A stretch of 64,000 nt of DNA from DALYLB01 sp964468345 (GCA_964468345.1 CAYXVZ010000019.1:1-64000); one strand, 5' to 3'. Counted from the stretch's first letter, positions 1-8,597 are shown. Program-made: numbers and translations. The notes: a model not told the origin generated them from the letters alone.

Positions 1-2
1 AC

Positions 3-1380
3 CAGCAATTCTCGGTTTAGGAAATCAATAGAGCTGAATGTCATACAGTTCAGCCATTTGACGGTATAAAGCATCCATCGTTGGAAAGGGTTGAACCCGG
101 AACAAACTGCGTAGGCTCTCCCAAAGTTTGGACTTGGTACGCAGGCCGCCGCGGACCTGGCGAAACAGCCCCCAACACCGTTGAATCATCTGATCGACCG
201 TGAAGGCGAGAAACATCAGTAAGGCTAAGATCGTCGCTAGATTTTGTTTCCCGTGGCCGTAGTTGTGTTCAAAATTATAGCCTTGATTCTTGAGCGTGTT
301 GAAGGTCTCATTCTCGATCTTCCATCTTGCTCGCCCGGCACGCATCACAGGGTCGACCGAGCGCGCATTCAGGGGAATGTTAGTAACCCAGGTCCAGCGA
401 GTTACTATTCCTTTTTTGTCCGTCTGCTCATAGAGCAGATAGTTGACGCTCACATCGACTGCGCTCTCACATAGCGAGAGGTCGTTTGTCCAGGCAAAGT
501 AATGCTTGATCCCTTTCGGGTCCGTTCTTCGTAGTTCCTTAACCTGGCCGGTCGCACGGCGTCCGGCAAACTGTCTTTCAAGACTCTCGTGTGAATCCGG
601 TTTGACGTTCGTGACGAAAAGCCAGCCATAGCCGGTGATTTGCCGTATATGCGGCGCGTTGGCGTAAAGCGCATCCTCGACCAGAAGGATCTTGATTCCC
701 GGATAACGTTCACTCAGGTCCTGGCAAAGGCGTTTGGCCGCATTCCGTTCACAATCGTTCTTTCGGGCTCCATCCGCATTGAGAATGGGTTCGAAGTCGA
801 GTGGGAAAACTTCTTCCTGGTCCGGATGTACTAACACGGCGGCCAGACCGGCGTGATGATAAGACGTCTCGCCATTCCGGTGCGTCCGCGTTGTACAGTG
901 ATCACAGTGTACCTTGGTTGAAGAAAAGTGTTCGACACCATCGATTGAGACAATCAGGTGGTTCTTCCAGTACTCATATTCTTTGATCACGCCGGCCTCG
1001 CACAGTTTGTTGAATAACTTCACGAATAACGCGCGTAAGGGCGAAGGGGCGAGAGGATCAAGAGCCACCCGCATTTGCGTGTCACCGGGGATTGACTGAA
1101 TATGATAGATCGCCTTGAGGTTCTTCTCTTCCTGTTTGGTCTGCTCCTTGAAGGCAAGCAGAGAAGGCGACTTGAGAGAGAACATCGCGAAGGCACTGCG
1201 CAGGACATCGGCCAGCCCATAACTGCTGTTGGATCGCCGGTGGTCCTGGATTTGCCCAAATTCTTCGCTCAACATCTCCATCATCGCATCGAAGGTGATT
1301 TTCTCTTGTAGTTTCTGATAGTTGCGTGGCATTGGCGTACGATATACCGGACGCCTTAATTTCTAAACCGAGAATTGCTG
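3..1380. mobile_element. Complete insertion sequence with DDE transposase
   Basis: A single transposase gene is bounded by 18-bp perfect terminal inverted repeats at 3-20 and 1363-1380 (core AGCAATTCTCGGTTTAG). The ends, the size of about 1.38 kb and the intact reading frame show a complete and probably recent copy. A target-site duplication cannot be checked because only two bases lie left of the element in this window. Confidence 0.9.
25..1332 (-). CDS. IS4-like DDE transposase
   Basis: A 435-residue transposase of the IS4/ISNCY-like DDE class, catalysing cut-and-paste movement of the surrounding element. Visible acidic residues fit the DDE triad: D131 in a SIDGVEHF segment, D220 in LLVEDALYANA, and E340 in RARWKIENETFNTLKNQG. 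That last segment resembles the Y-R-E-K signature of IS4 transposases. A paired Cys/His motif (HCDHC, about residues 142-146) is present. The frame is full length with no stops, and the start ATG lies 31 bp inside the right inverted repeat. The exact IS family would need a database comparison. Confidence 0.88.
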   Translation of the reverse strand: MPRNYQKLQEKITFDAMMEMLSEEFGQIQDHRRSNSSYGLADVLRSAFAMFSLKSPSLLAFKEQTKQEEKNLKAIYHIQSIPGDTQMRVALDPLAPSPLRALFVKLFNKLCEAGVIKEYEYWKNHLIVSIDGVEHFSSTKVHCDHCTTRTHRNGETSYHHAGLAAVLVHPDQEEVFPLDFEPILNADGARKNDCERNAAKRLCQDLSERYPGIKILLVEDALYANAPHIRQITGYGWLFVTNVKPDSHESLERQFAGRRATGQVKELRRTDPKGIKHYFAWTNDLSLCESAVDVSVNYLLYEQTDKKGIVTRWTWVTNIPLNARSVDPVMRAGRARWKIENETFNTLKNQGYNFEHNYGHGKQNLATILALLMFLAFTVDQMIQRCWGLFRQVRGGLRTKSKLWESLRSLFRVQPFPTMDALYRQMAELYDIQLY

Positions 1381-1689
1381 CTCCTTTACTCCCCCTCAAT
1401 GGAATTGCAATGAGTCCGCATACTTGCTTGCTTCACAATTATTCAGATCTAAAAATAGCCCGATTCCAGTCCACTCTTCACGCCTTGCCGCAAACGATAC
1501 CTCTCAACTTGCTGACAGCAAAATGTATCTTGCGCTTGAAGATGATTCTTGAAAATCTCCTCCTGGCTGATCGTTCAGGTCTTTGGGCACCGTTTCGGGT
1601 AAACCTGATAACCCAAACAGAAAGACCGGACGCACGCCACCAGCTTGTAAATTGGCAGCAATCGTAACTGAAATCACAAAAAGGTAAGC
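1381..1689. other. Gene-free spacer between two IS elements
   Basis: About 300 bp of A+T-richer sequence between the two mobile elements. I see no convincing gene: the short frames here lack ribosome-binding sites and recognisable motifs. It may be decayed island DNA. Confidence 0.5.
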
Positions 1690-2330
1690 CACTGGTTCGA
1701 CCAGTGCGACCCGAAAAGCTTTGAGCGTTCCGATAGTACAGTTGGAGCGAGTGATCGATTGAGTAATGTTCTCCTCCGGTGGCTTGATGAGCTAACCTGG
1801 AAGGAGAACATTTTGGATAACAGTTACCAAAGCTTGTCCCACTCGAAGTGGGATTGCAAGTATCACGTTGTCTTCGTCCCCAAATATCGCCGAAAGGTGC
1901 TCTATGGGGAGATACGAAAAAATCTGGGCAAGATCTTTCATGAGCTGGCGAAGCAAAAAGAATGTCAGATCATCGAAGGGCATTTGATGCCCGACCAAGT
2001 GCATATGTGCATTGCAATTCCCCCCAAATATGCCGTTGCATCAGTGATCGGCTTCATGAAGGGGAAAAGCGCAATAGCAATCGCACGAATGCAAGGCAAA
2101 GAACGGAACTTTACTGGCGAGCATTTCTGGGCACGTGGATATGCGGTCTCAACGGTTGAATTCAACGAAGAAGAGATTCGCAATTACATCCGCAACCAAA
2201 ACGGCTTTGATGAAAGTGGCCGCTTTTGAATGTGATCCCGGCATTACACCGCGTTGTGTCAAAGACTGATTCAAACGGTTGATCGCCTTTGAGGCGACAC
2301 CATTCATCAAGCCACCGGCTTTGCCGGGGG
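1690..2330 (+). mobile_element. IS200-type element, tnpA only
   Basis: A TnpA gene flanked by subterminal hairpins, as in IS200/IS605 elements, which lack terminal inverted repeats. The left hairpin is CACTGGT-TCG-ACCAGTG at 1690-1706. The right end carries two hairpins, CGCCT-TTG-AGGCG at 2284-2296 and CCGGC-TTT-GCCGG at 2315-2327. No tnpB is present. The exact cleavage sites cannot be fixed, so the ends are approximate. The right end lies about 30 bp from the stop codon of the CBASS cap3 gene. Confidence 0.7.
1813..2229 (+). CDS. tnpA: IS200-type Y1 (HUH) transposase TnpA
   Basis: A 138-residue single-strand transposase. The family cuts and joins single-stranded hairpin ends through one tyrosine. 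I place the start at TTG 1813 because AAGGAG lies 7 bases upstream and the protein then has the family length. The next upstream ATG would add 18 atypical residues. The core KYHVVFVPKYRRK and the helix EIRNYIRNQ with the likely nucleophile Y125 are clear. The metal-binding HUH motif reads Q62-V-H64, so the first histidine is glutamine, which may weaken activity. No partner tnpB gene is nearby. Confidence 0.88.
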   Translation: MDNSYQSLSHSKWDCKYHVVFVPKYRRKVLYGEIRKNLGKIFHELAKQKECQIIEGHLMPDQVHMCIAIPPKYAVASVIGFMKGKSAIAIARMQGKERNFTGEHFWARGYAVSTVEFNEEEIRNYIRNQNGFDESGRF

Positions 2331-2359
2331 TGTCTGACTTTGATACCCATTTGTTCACC

Positions 2360-2905
2360 TTATCTCGTGGTTGCGCCTCGCATTTCGATGATGCCTTGTC
2401 TTCGCGGAAACACGAAGGCTTTCGCTGACCATTCATCTTTCGGATCGCCACCGATTATCAACAATACAGGCTCAGGGCAATGGTATTGTTCCAATTCGGC
2501 TATTTCAAACATCTGACCGATGTCCGTAGAACTCGGCAGGGGCGAGCCGAAAGGATGAAAGTGCCACTCGCCGAGATAATAACCCTGATTTCGACGCCAG
2601 AGACGATCAATTTTGCGTTGTAATCCGCAAACGCCACGAATGAACCAGTCTCTGCCACTGCGCGAGTCCGTTGGGGCCTTGGCAATATCGGTTACGACGG
2701 CGCGCTCGTGAGATACCGAGTAATGACCAAGCAGAATACCGCCTGTTTCAAGCGGGGAGGCCCGGCGACAAAAGCGCAGCAATGATCTTACATGATTCGC
2801 GGTGATCTGGAGTCCATAGCGGTCATCTTCGGACCGGAACTCTATATCAACAATTGTGCGCCACAGTTGACGCTTGGCGAACGCCGGAAAAGAATTTGTT
2901 TTCAT
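2360..2905 (-). CDS. cap3: Cap3, JAB/JAMM deconjugating protease of type II CBASS
   Basis: A 181-residue JAB (Mov34/MPN) metallopeptidase. In type II CBASS, Cap3 removes the CD-NTase from targets to which Cap2 has attached it. The JAMM zinc site is visible as an upstream glutamate in ETGGILLGHY, followed by WHFHPFGSPLPSSTD, which supplies HxH, serine and aspartate. The gene is last in the operon and overlaps the end of cap2 by 59 bp, so a later start is possible; I keep the ATG because it follows a weak CAGG site. The IS200 right end begins about 30 bp beyond its stop, and the C-terminus looks natural rather than truncated. Confidence 0.88.
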   Translation of the reverse strand: MKTNSFPAFAKRQLWRTIVDIEFRSEDDRYGLQITANHVRSLLRFCRRASPLETGGILLGHYSVSHERAVVTDIAKAPTDSRSGRDWFIRGVCGLQRKIDRLWRRNQGYYLGEWHFHPFGSPLPSSTDIGQMFEIAELEQYHCPEPVLLIIGGDPKDEWSAKAFVFPRRQGIIEMRGATTR

Positions 2906-4688
2906 CCTGAAATTGCTCGAAAACGACCAGCGCCGGCTCGCTGAGCGCTGACAAGATTACTCTTTCAAGTTGTTTGATTGCTACTGAAGCGAGTAGCCAG
3001 ACATCATCAGCGCGCGCCGGAAAAACCGGGTGCCAACATCCTATACCTTCTCTGGGCATCTCCTTATCTGATTGCTCCCCAATGTCTTTTGCCAGCCACG
3101 GCCTTATCTGCTGCCGGAACACATCTTGTGAGAACGCATTACCGTAGGCTGCGTAGCAATAGAGGCGGCGGGCCCCAAAACTCATAGAGACAGAGAAGAA
3201 TAGGGTTTCCGGCTTCCATTCGAATAATGATAGATGATGGATGACTTCATCGTCGCCGGTACAGTCGATAACCAGATCACATTCCGAGAGTCGAGTTCTT
3301 TCGGACATGCGATCAGGGGGAAATTCGGCCTCTATGGCTTCGATCATTCCGTGTGGAGTGACCTGATTGAGGCGTTTCGCAAGAGCGGATGCCTTATTTT
3401 TTTCGAGATCGTTGAGGTCGAGTACATGGCGAACGAGGTTCCCAGCTTTGAATCTGTCATCATCAATCAAAAGCAGGTTGCGTGCGCCGGCCCGTACCAG
3501 CAGTTCGGAGATGGCGGAGCCAAGCGCGCCGCCGCCCACCAGTAGAATTTTTCTGGATGTTACAGACAATGGTAAAACTCCTCGTGTTGTGAGCTGGTCA
3601 TTGTGCCAGTTCTCGGATCGCAGCCACTTGAGGGCGGCGTTATCGCGCAACATCCGATCACGATTGTGATTCAATGCGCCCTGCCTCCCGGGGCGAAACC
3701 CTCTTGCCTGCCCATCCCCAGTGGCCAATTCCGGCATCCTGATTGCGAGCCAGTGTATTCGTTCAGGTCGTTCACCAAACTTGATAGGAATCGGAAATCC
3801 GATCAGCACTATGCGCCCCATCTCATCTTCTTTCCTAAAGCCGCCGAGAGCGGTGCGCATGAGGCTATCCAGATCAATCCCTTGCTCTTTGCTGATGGTT
3901 CGCAGTTCTCCCCAAGTTGTAGGGGCCTGCCAGGGATCAAGCGCCGGTATATCTTTCATCCGTAGCCAAATACCGCGAGAGATCAGCTTTGCTTCATCAC
4001 TAATTGCGTGTCCCCACTCCGGCACTAGAATTCTGGCCCCTTTCAGGGCGAGAAATGATTTGACTACGTGCAGACTGAATCTACGGCGTATCACGAAAAA
4101 CTCGACAATGCCGACCCTATCCGGGCATTCATTCCAGACGGAGAGTGAATCGGAAGATTCAGCAAACGCCACTGAAAAAGGAAGTGACTCATCAACCGGG
4201 TAATCCGGTAGTTCGAATGGATCGCCTGGCCGAAACAGCGCGCCTCGCGAAGCGTCTTCCAGCCACTGGCAGGCGCGACGAACATGCCATGCTAGTCGCT
4301 TATGCGCCTCATACGGTTCAACATTGAATGCTCTCCGTCCGAATGCGTGGGCAGAAGTTTCAAGACATAATGATCCCGAGCGCCACGGCGCGTCATCTCG
4401 CCCAGTAAAGTTGTACCTCTGGTGAGGGAAAGTGGCTGTCAGCCCGTCCAGTTTTGCCGGGTAGAATTTTATCTCCCCGAACGGGTAGGCCCGGCTGACC
4501 AGCACGAACCAGTCTGTCACAGCAGGAACCGGTCCACTGGGCAGCACATCCGGCGTAAGCCTGCAATGCAACACCCAGGATTGAGAAGGCTTGTGCCATT
4601 CCCAATCACGCAAAAGCGACAATTCCTTTATGCCAATGATGGCGCGTCGCGCCTGCCGTAATTCCGCCGATAATTCTGGAGGCGTCAC
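2847..4688 (-). CDS. cap2: Cap2, E2-E1 ubiquitin-transfer-like ligase of type II CBASS
   Basis: A 613-residue fusion of E2-like and E1-like domains, the usual Cap2 length. Cap2 activates the C-terminus of the CD-NTase and conjugates it to target molecules, priming second-messenger synthesis. The N-terminal E2 part carries a candidate catalytic Cys108 in GSLCLETS. The C-terminal ThiF/E1 domain has a Rossmann nucleotide loop GGGALG (385-390), acidic LLIDDDRF (407-413) and a candidate E1 cysteine C551 in GCWHP. The start is GTG at 4688, 17 bp after the CD-NTase stop, with no strong ribosome-binding site, which suggests translational coupling. Identity rests on domain order and on the neighbours cap3 and CD-NTase. 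Confidence 0.92.
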   Translation of the reverse strand: MTPPELSAELRQARRAIIGIKELSLLRDWEWHKPSQSWVLHCRLTPDVLPSGPVPAVTDWFVLVSRAYPFGEIKFYPAKLDGLTATFPHQRYNFTGRDDAPWRSGSLCLETSAHAFGRRAFNVEPYEAHKRLAWHVRRACQWLEDASRGALFRPGDPFELPDYPVDESLPFSVAFAESSDSLSVWNECPDRVGIVEFFVIRRRFSLHVVKSFLALKGARILVPEWGHAISDEAKLISRGIWLRMKDIPALDPWQAPTTWGELRTISKEQGIDLDSLMRTALGGFRKEDEMGRIVLIGFPIPIKFGERPERIHWLAIRMPELATGDGQARGFRPGRQGALNHNRDRMLRDNAALKWLRSENWHNDQLTTRGVLPLSVTSRKILLVGGGALGSAISELLVRAGARNLLLIDDDRFKAGNLVRHVLDLNDLEKNKASALAKRLNQVTPHGMIEAIEAEFPPDRMSERTRLSECDLVIDCTGDDEVIHHLSLFEWKPETLFFSVSMSFGARRLYCYAAYGNAFSQDVFRQQIRPWLAKDIGEQSDKEMPREGIGCWHPVFPARADDVWLLASVAIKQLERVILSALSEPALVVFEQFQDENKFFSGVRQASTVAHNC

Positions 4689-4705
4689 TATGATCGCGCG
4701 CTTGC

Positions 4706-5854
4706 TCAGGCGTATCTACCTCCGGTGATGATGGATGGGTGTTCACGAGGAGTAAATCCGCTCTTCTTGCTACTATCGCTATCATCGCTGTCATCCTCAT
4801 CATCAGGCGGTAATGGGAATTTGTCTCCGAACAGAAGGCGCCACGCTTTGGCGCTCTCACTCACTGTAGTGGCGTCAAGCGCTCGCCTGGCGACCGCCGC
4901 GTCTTCACATACGTGAGCGTGAAAGGCCGCGAAATCTTCGGCGGTGAGCTGGTGTAAGACGTTGTGAGATGGCACGCCATGATCCGGCAAGAAAGGAACC
5001 CGCTTATTTCTCACGTTGTCCGCATAGCGTCTTGCGATCTCTTCCAACGTATACGTGACTCCGCTCGCCACGCTGGAGATCCCGTTCGGACAGCACTGAC
5101 CTATAATATGTTCCAGTGGGTAGCCCTTGGGATATTTCGGAATGGGATGATCGATGCGCCGCGACCATTTGAGGGCTTTGACTACGTTAACATAATGGCG
5201 CGCGCATGCCTTATTCTTGGCGTGCGTCCACTTGATTTGCTCAAGCGGGTGAGTGTCTTCCCACTTCTGGGTATCACGGTCAGGGATACGCAATGGATCG
5301 AGCTTCCATTCATCCTCTTTTCTGGCCGCCTCCATAAGGGCTTTTGCGCCGGGGAGTGAGCGGTCGACCATCGGAACCCACGATTTGACCAGCCGCCAGT
5401 CATCAGCCTCCTCAAGAGTTTCACTGGTGACGATGCTTTTTGCAGACAGCTTTTGGATATCGGCTTCGGACGGCGCTGAGGTGATGACCAAGTCGAGTTC
5501 TACGTAGGACAGCTTGATTTTGATTGACCGCCCCTGATACTCGTATTTGCCTTTGTAATGCTTCTCAAGGAACGGCTCGAAGAGTTTCATCGCCTGTTGA
5601 GGCGTGAAATACTTCTCGTCGAGTCTGGTGACGACGATCACATCAACATCAGAGCGAGTTTCGCCATTAGGACGCATCGCAGTGGCGCGGCGATAGCTGC
5701 CCTGAAGGAAGGTCGAGATTATGATGCGAGACAATTTCTCGTCGGCGAGCAATCGCTTGCGCAACGTTTCATGTCCGGTTTTGGCGTCCTCCCTCTGACT
5801 TGCGGTAGGGCGTATTTCCTGAAGAAAATCTGCGAAATATGTTGGTAATTCCAT
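4706..5854 (-). CDS. cdn: CD-NTase (cGAS/DncV-like nucleotidyltransferase) of CBASS
   Basis: A 382-residue CD-NTase that makes the cyclic oligonucleotide alarm signal when phage infection is sensed. The start at 5854 has AAAGGAGAT ten bases upstream; an upstream ATG at 5887 is possible but has no such site. The nucleotidyltransferase core is clear: Q51-G-S53 followed by D69-x-D71 and the third metal ligand D121 in VELDLVI. The C-terminus has an acidic, serine-rich flexible linker (DDEDDSDDSDSSKKSG) and ends GGRYA. Such an exposed tail is what Cap2 needs as substrate. The SAVED effector next door suggests a cyclic trinucleotide product, but I cannot assign the clade or product from sequence alone. 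Confidence 0.92.
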   Translation of the reverse strand: MELPTYFADFLQEIRPTASQREDAKTGHETLRKRLLADEKLSRIIISTFLQGSYRRATAMRPNGETRSDVDVIVVTRLDEKYFTPQQAMKLFEPFLEKHYKGKYEYQGRSIKIKLSYVELDLVITSAPSEADIQKLSAKSIVTSETLEEADDWRLVKSWVPMVDRSLPGAKALMEAARKEDEWKLDPLRIPDRDTQKWEDTHPLEQIKWTHAKNKACARHYVNVVKALKWSRRIDHPIPKYPKGYPLEHIIGQCCPNGISSVASGVTYTLEEIARRYADNVRNKRVPFLPDHGVPSHNVLHQLTAEDFAAFHAHVCEDAAVARRALDATTVSESAKAWRLLFGDKFPLPPDDEDDSDDSDSSKKSGFTPREHPSIITGGRYA

Positions 5855-5894
5855 AAACTGAAATCTCCTTTGCTCCTGCGCCGCCATCGCTGAA

Positions 5895-7430
5895 TTATGG
5901 CTGGCGGGAAAATGTGATTGACGGCTGATAGGCTCCCAGAGCGTTGCTCTCGAAGTCGTACTCATAAAGCAGACAGGTTCCGAACCCATGGGCCAGTTGA
6001 CCTAGAAAAAACATGAAGGCGTTTGGCGCTGCAGCGAACAGATGGAGCGCCCCGTCGCGTTCTTCACACGACCGCTGCTTGAACAAGGCGGTCAGTTCCT
6101 GAGCAAGGGCGAAAGCATGCGTCCCATTGCGCACGGCCGTGTTGCCCGGTTGTGGATGGATGCGGCAATTGATAATTCGCCCGACCTGCGGAAGGTTGCG
6201 GGTGACGTAGTCCTGAACGTCGTTGAAAACGTCGTGCGTGATGCTGATTGCAACTGCGACATCGCCCTCCTTCGACGAAATCGTGTGGCTGGTCTTCGTC
6301 CAAGATAAGCGAGAGTCAGAATTGGCGACGGTTTGAGGTTCCCATACTTCCTTCCCAGTTCGCGTTCGCTGGACCGGAAAGACGTTTGCGCCCAACTTGA
6401 TCTCAAGACAATAGCCAGCGGCAAAAGCTATTGAAGAATGCGTGTCCAAGAGCAGGTGATAGGGTTTAGCAAGCCGAGCGTATTTCGACAAAAATGCGCT
6501 GACTTCGGGAACGATGACCTGGGACCAATCACCACACGCGCGAATGCGACGATTATCGAAGAGCGAAACGAAATCGATCATGTTTTCAGTCTCGTCTTCC
6601 ATGTGCTCGGCGAATCGCATAAAGCTGCGGATGCCGATCTGTCCAGTGCCCTCAATTGGTCTGGCGCGGCCCCTCCACAGATTTTCACGCATGCAGATCT
6701 CGCGTAACTCATCGCATGTGAATTCATTTCTTCCCTGGGCTTTGAGTTTGCGGACTAGGTCATCGTAGGGATGAACGAGAACCCCGGCTTCAAGCGGGAC
6801 GAGTCCCGCGTTCTCAAGATGAAGATTCAGCAGATCGTTTATTTGATTGAGGCTTGGGGAGTTTATGTAAAGGCGAAGAGGGCGCAGTGCCGCGGCCAAC
6901 TCATTGTCATCTGTCAGTCCCAGATGCGATTTCCATTTCGCTCTCACATGGCCCATCTTGCTGGCTTTCTTCCCGTCAAAAAGAACTTCCAGACGCACTT
7001 CGCCGCCGTTATTGTTGATGATCGCGGCGAGCGGATCGTCCGGATGAATTCCCCAGGGAGAAACGATGATGAACCGGCAACCGGCGCCGTTCGAACCGAC
7101 CATCCTTTGCGCATCATGAAGCTTTTGCAGGAACGAGAATTTGGAAGCGTTGATAAATTTCGGGTCCGTAAGTGCATCACAGGTGAAAGCTCCGGCCTGA
7201 TTGACGTGAAATTTGATTTGGAAATAGTCAGTCGCCACCAAGTCTCCGCGTTCAAAGTGGAGCGTGGTAGCGTAATCAACTACGACATCGTCAAACGACT
7301 TAATCCTGTCGATCTCATAGCCAACTCGTACGACCTTTGTGTGGGACTGAAAAAGGCGGCAGGCGCTCAGCCAGAAAAATCGCGCCTGATACTCGTCACC
7401 TTGATTTCGCGCCACAATCGCGTTAGCCAT
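5895..7430 (-). CDS. cap4: Cap4-like CBASS effector: N-terminal nuclease plus SAVED sensor
   Basis: A 511-residue effector. The N-terminal part (about 1-180) looks like the PD-(D/E)XK-type nuclease of Cap4 (DUF4297-like). It has GDEYQ near the start, VGYEID, an acidic FDDVVVDY strand (about 46-53) and DYFQIKFH (68-75) with the Q-x-K end of the motif. The C-terminal part (about 290-505) matches SAVED: HLLLDTHSSIAFAAGYCLE, THAFALAQELTALF, and LHLFAAAPNAFMFFLGQL. SAVED domains bind cyclic oligonucleotides and, in Cap4, drive oligomerisation that switches on double-stranded DNA cleavage. The start ATG has AGGAAAG upstream. Only 12 bp separate it from the HNH gene and 40 bp from the CD-NTase. Confidence 0.9.
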   Translation of the reverse strand: MANAIVARNQGDEYQARFFWLSACRLFQSHTKVVRVGYEIDRIKSFDDVVVDYATTLHFERGDLVATDYFQIKFHVNQAGAFTCDALTDPKFINASKFSFLQKLHDAQRMVGSNGAGCRFIIVSPWGIHPDDPLAAIINNNGGEVRLEVLFDGKKASKMGHVRAKWKSHLGLTDDNELAAALRPLRLYINSPSLNQINDLLNLHLENAGLVPLEAGVLVHPYDDLVRKLKAQGRNEFTCDELREICMRENLWRGRARPIEGTGQIGIRSFMRFAEHMEDETENMIDFVSLFDNRRIRACGDWSQVIVPEVSAFLSKYARLAKPYHLLLDTHSSIAFAAGYCLEIKLGANVFPVQRTRTGKEVWEPQTVANSDSRLSWTKTSHTISSKEGDVAVAISITHDVFNDVQDYVTRNLPQVGRIINCRIHPQPGNTAVRNGTHAFALAQELTALFKQRSCEERDGALHLFAAAPNAFMFFLGQLAHGFGTCLLYEYDFESNALGAYQPSITFSRQP

Positions 7431-7442
7431 CGTTCTCTTTCC

Positions 7443-7862
7443 TCAGCTATCAACTTCAACACTCGATCCAACCAGTCCCCCGATGGCCACTCCTGCCGCT
7501 AGGCCTCGCGATCCGGCAAGCGCGCCGATCAATCCTCCGAGGAAAACGCCAGCAACAGTGTTGGAAAGCCTCTCTTGTTTCTTAGCTGACTTGGAGCGTG
7601 GGGCGCGTGTTCGTCCATTCCAAGCCCTGGCTGCTCTGGTGGTAAAAGTCGCTTTCTGAAGATTGCAGGAGGTACAGGCCGGAAACAGGTTGTTCAAGTG
7701 ATTGCTGCCACCATTCGCCTTACAGCGTGAATGTTCAACCTGCCAAGCGCCGCGCCTTCCGATTTCTGCGTAATTCACGAAACTCAGTTTCTTGCCGCAG
7801 ATGTGGCAACGGCCATCTGTGCGATCATAAATTCGATTGAGAGTTTCATTGCTATAAGCCAT
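7443..7862 (-). CDS. HNH nuclease with C-terminal glycine-zipper membrane segment
   Basis: A 139-residue protein, first gene of the CBASS operon, with AGGAAG before its ATG. The N-terminal domain is an HNH nuclease with a zinc knuckle: C19-x2-C22, V42-E43-H44, an asparagine in NLFPAC, and C63-x2-C66-N with K70. A basic linker (about 74-98) follows. The C-terminus (about 102-136) is glycine-rich and hydrophobic with repeated GxxxG spacing (FLGGLIGALAGSRG, GVAIGGLVG), as in glycine-zipper membrane helices. This arrangement is not one of the standard CBASS genes; in Cap5 the HNH is fused to SAVED. It may be a second effector, a membrane-tethered nuclease or unrelated cargo. Function is inferred from domains only. 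Confidence 0.8.
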   Translation of the reverse strand: MAYSNETLNRIYDRTDGRCHICGKKLSFVNYAEIGRRGAWQVEHSRCKANGGSNHLNNLFPACTSCNLQKATFTTRAARAWNGRTRAPRSKSAKKQERLSNTVAGVFLGGLIGALAGSRGLAAGVAIGGLVGSSVEVDS

Positions 7863-8186
7863 CTGGTCTTCCTAAAATCCTCTAAATCACGTGAGAAGTT
7901 GACGTGAGAGAACCCGATTCAACTATACGTGATGAATTCAAATAAGGCATTCCCCATTGCCATCAGACAATGCGCAGGCTTATTATGCTTGCTTGTGAAG
8001 AGGAAATGCCTGATTTACGGCATATTCACGATGCGAACGCAGTCATCGCCTGAAATTATGATCGGCGGACTGGGTTCGCTATAGGTGAACAAGATCGAGT
8101 ATAGCGAACATCAGATTTATTAATCAACTGGGGAAATACAATTTTTTCAAAGCCGGTGTGATCACTTAGCCGGGATGATTTAACTT
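7863..8186. promoter_or_regulatory. Divergent control region between CBASS operon and capH/capP
   Basis: A 324-bp A+T-rich spacer from which the CBASS operon is read leftwards and the repressor/protease pair rightwards. It contains the inverted repeat listed separately and several CGTGA words (7890-7940). I could not pick out a promoter pair with confidence on either strand. Confidence 0.6.
8074..8109. promoter_or_regulatory. Candidate CapH operator: 10-bp perfect inverted repeat
   Basis: GTTCGCTATA at 8074-8083 is perfectly mirrored by TATAGCGAAC at 8100-8109, with 16 bp between. It lies in the divergent spacer 78 bp before the capH start. XRE repressors bind such dyads as dimers, so this is the best candidate for the site by which CapH silences the CBASS operon and itself. 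The binding is inference. Confidence 0.55.
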
Positions 8187-8597
8187 ATGGCGACGACAGG
8201 AGAAAGAATTCGTCAAATACGTGAGAAGCGCGGAATGACTCAGGATCAGCTTTCTGAAGCGGCCGGAATCAGCAAAGGGTTTCTGAGTGACGTCGAAAAC
8301 AACAATAAAAACATCAGTTCGCAGGCACTTCTTCGCATTGCCAACGCTCTAGGCGCATCCGTTGATTATTTATTGCAAGGGGTGGTTAGGGAATCGGCGC
8401 AGAGAGAACCGATTGTAATTCCTCCGGAATTGTCGTCCGTAGCCGAAGAAGAGGGGCTTAGCTATAACGAGACTCTTGAACTGCTCGATGCCTACAATTC
8501 TGTAGTGGCGAGGCGAAGCGGCAAGTCACAGCGGAGGTTTTCAAAAGAAGATTGGAAGGACCTGCGCAAAGCGATTAAGAGAGTGTTCGATAAATGA
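8187..8597 (+). CDS. capH: XRE-family repressor, CapH-like CBASS regulator
   Basis: A 136-residue transcription factor with an N-terminal XRE helix-turn-helix (about 5-63). Its hallmarks are IRQIREKRGMTQDQLSEAAGIS, FLSDVENN and LLRIANALGASVDYLL. The C-terminal half is charged and probably dimerises or is the protease target. It overlaps the metallopeptidase gene by four bases, so the two are co-translated. An XRE repressor plus HExxH peptidase divergent from a CBASS operon matches the described CapH/CapP module. There CapH represses CBASS and is cut by CapP after DNA damage. The assignment is by context and architecture. Confidence 0.85.
   Translation: MATTGERIRQIREKRGMTQDQLSEAAGISKGFLSDVENNNKNISSQALLRIANALGASVDYLLQGVVRESAQREPIVIPPELSSVAEEEGLSYNETLELLDAYNSVVARRSGKSQRRFSKEDWKDLRKAIKRVFDK

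Noticed and set aside
1504..1692. 62-codon minus-strand frame between the IS elements
   Set aside because: No ribosome-binding site, ends in the IS200 left hairpin, and no recognisable family; treated as decayed DNA.
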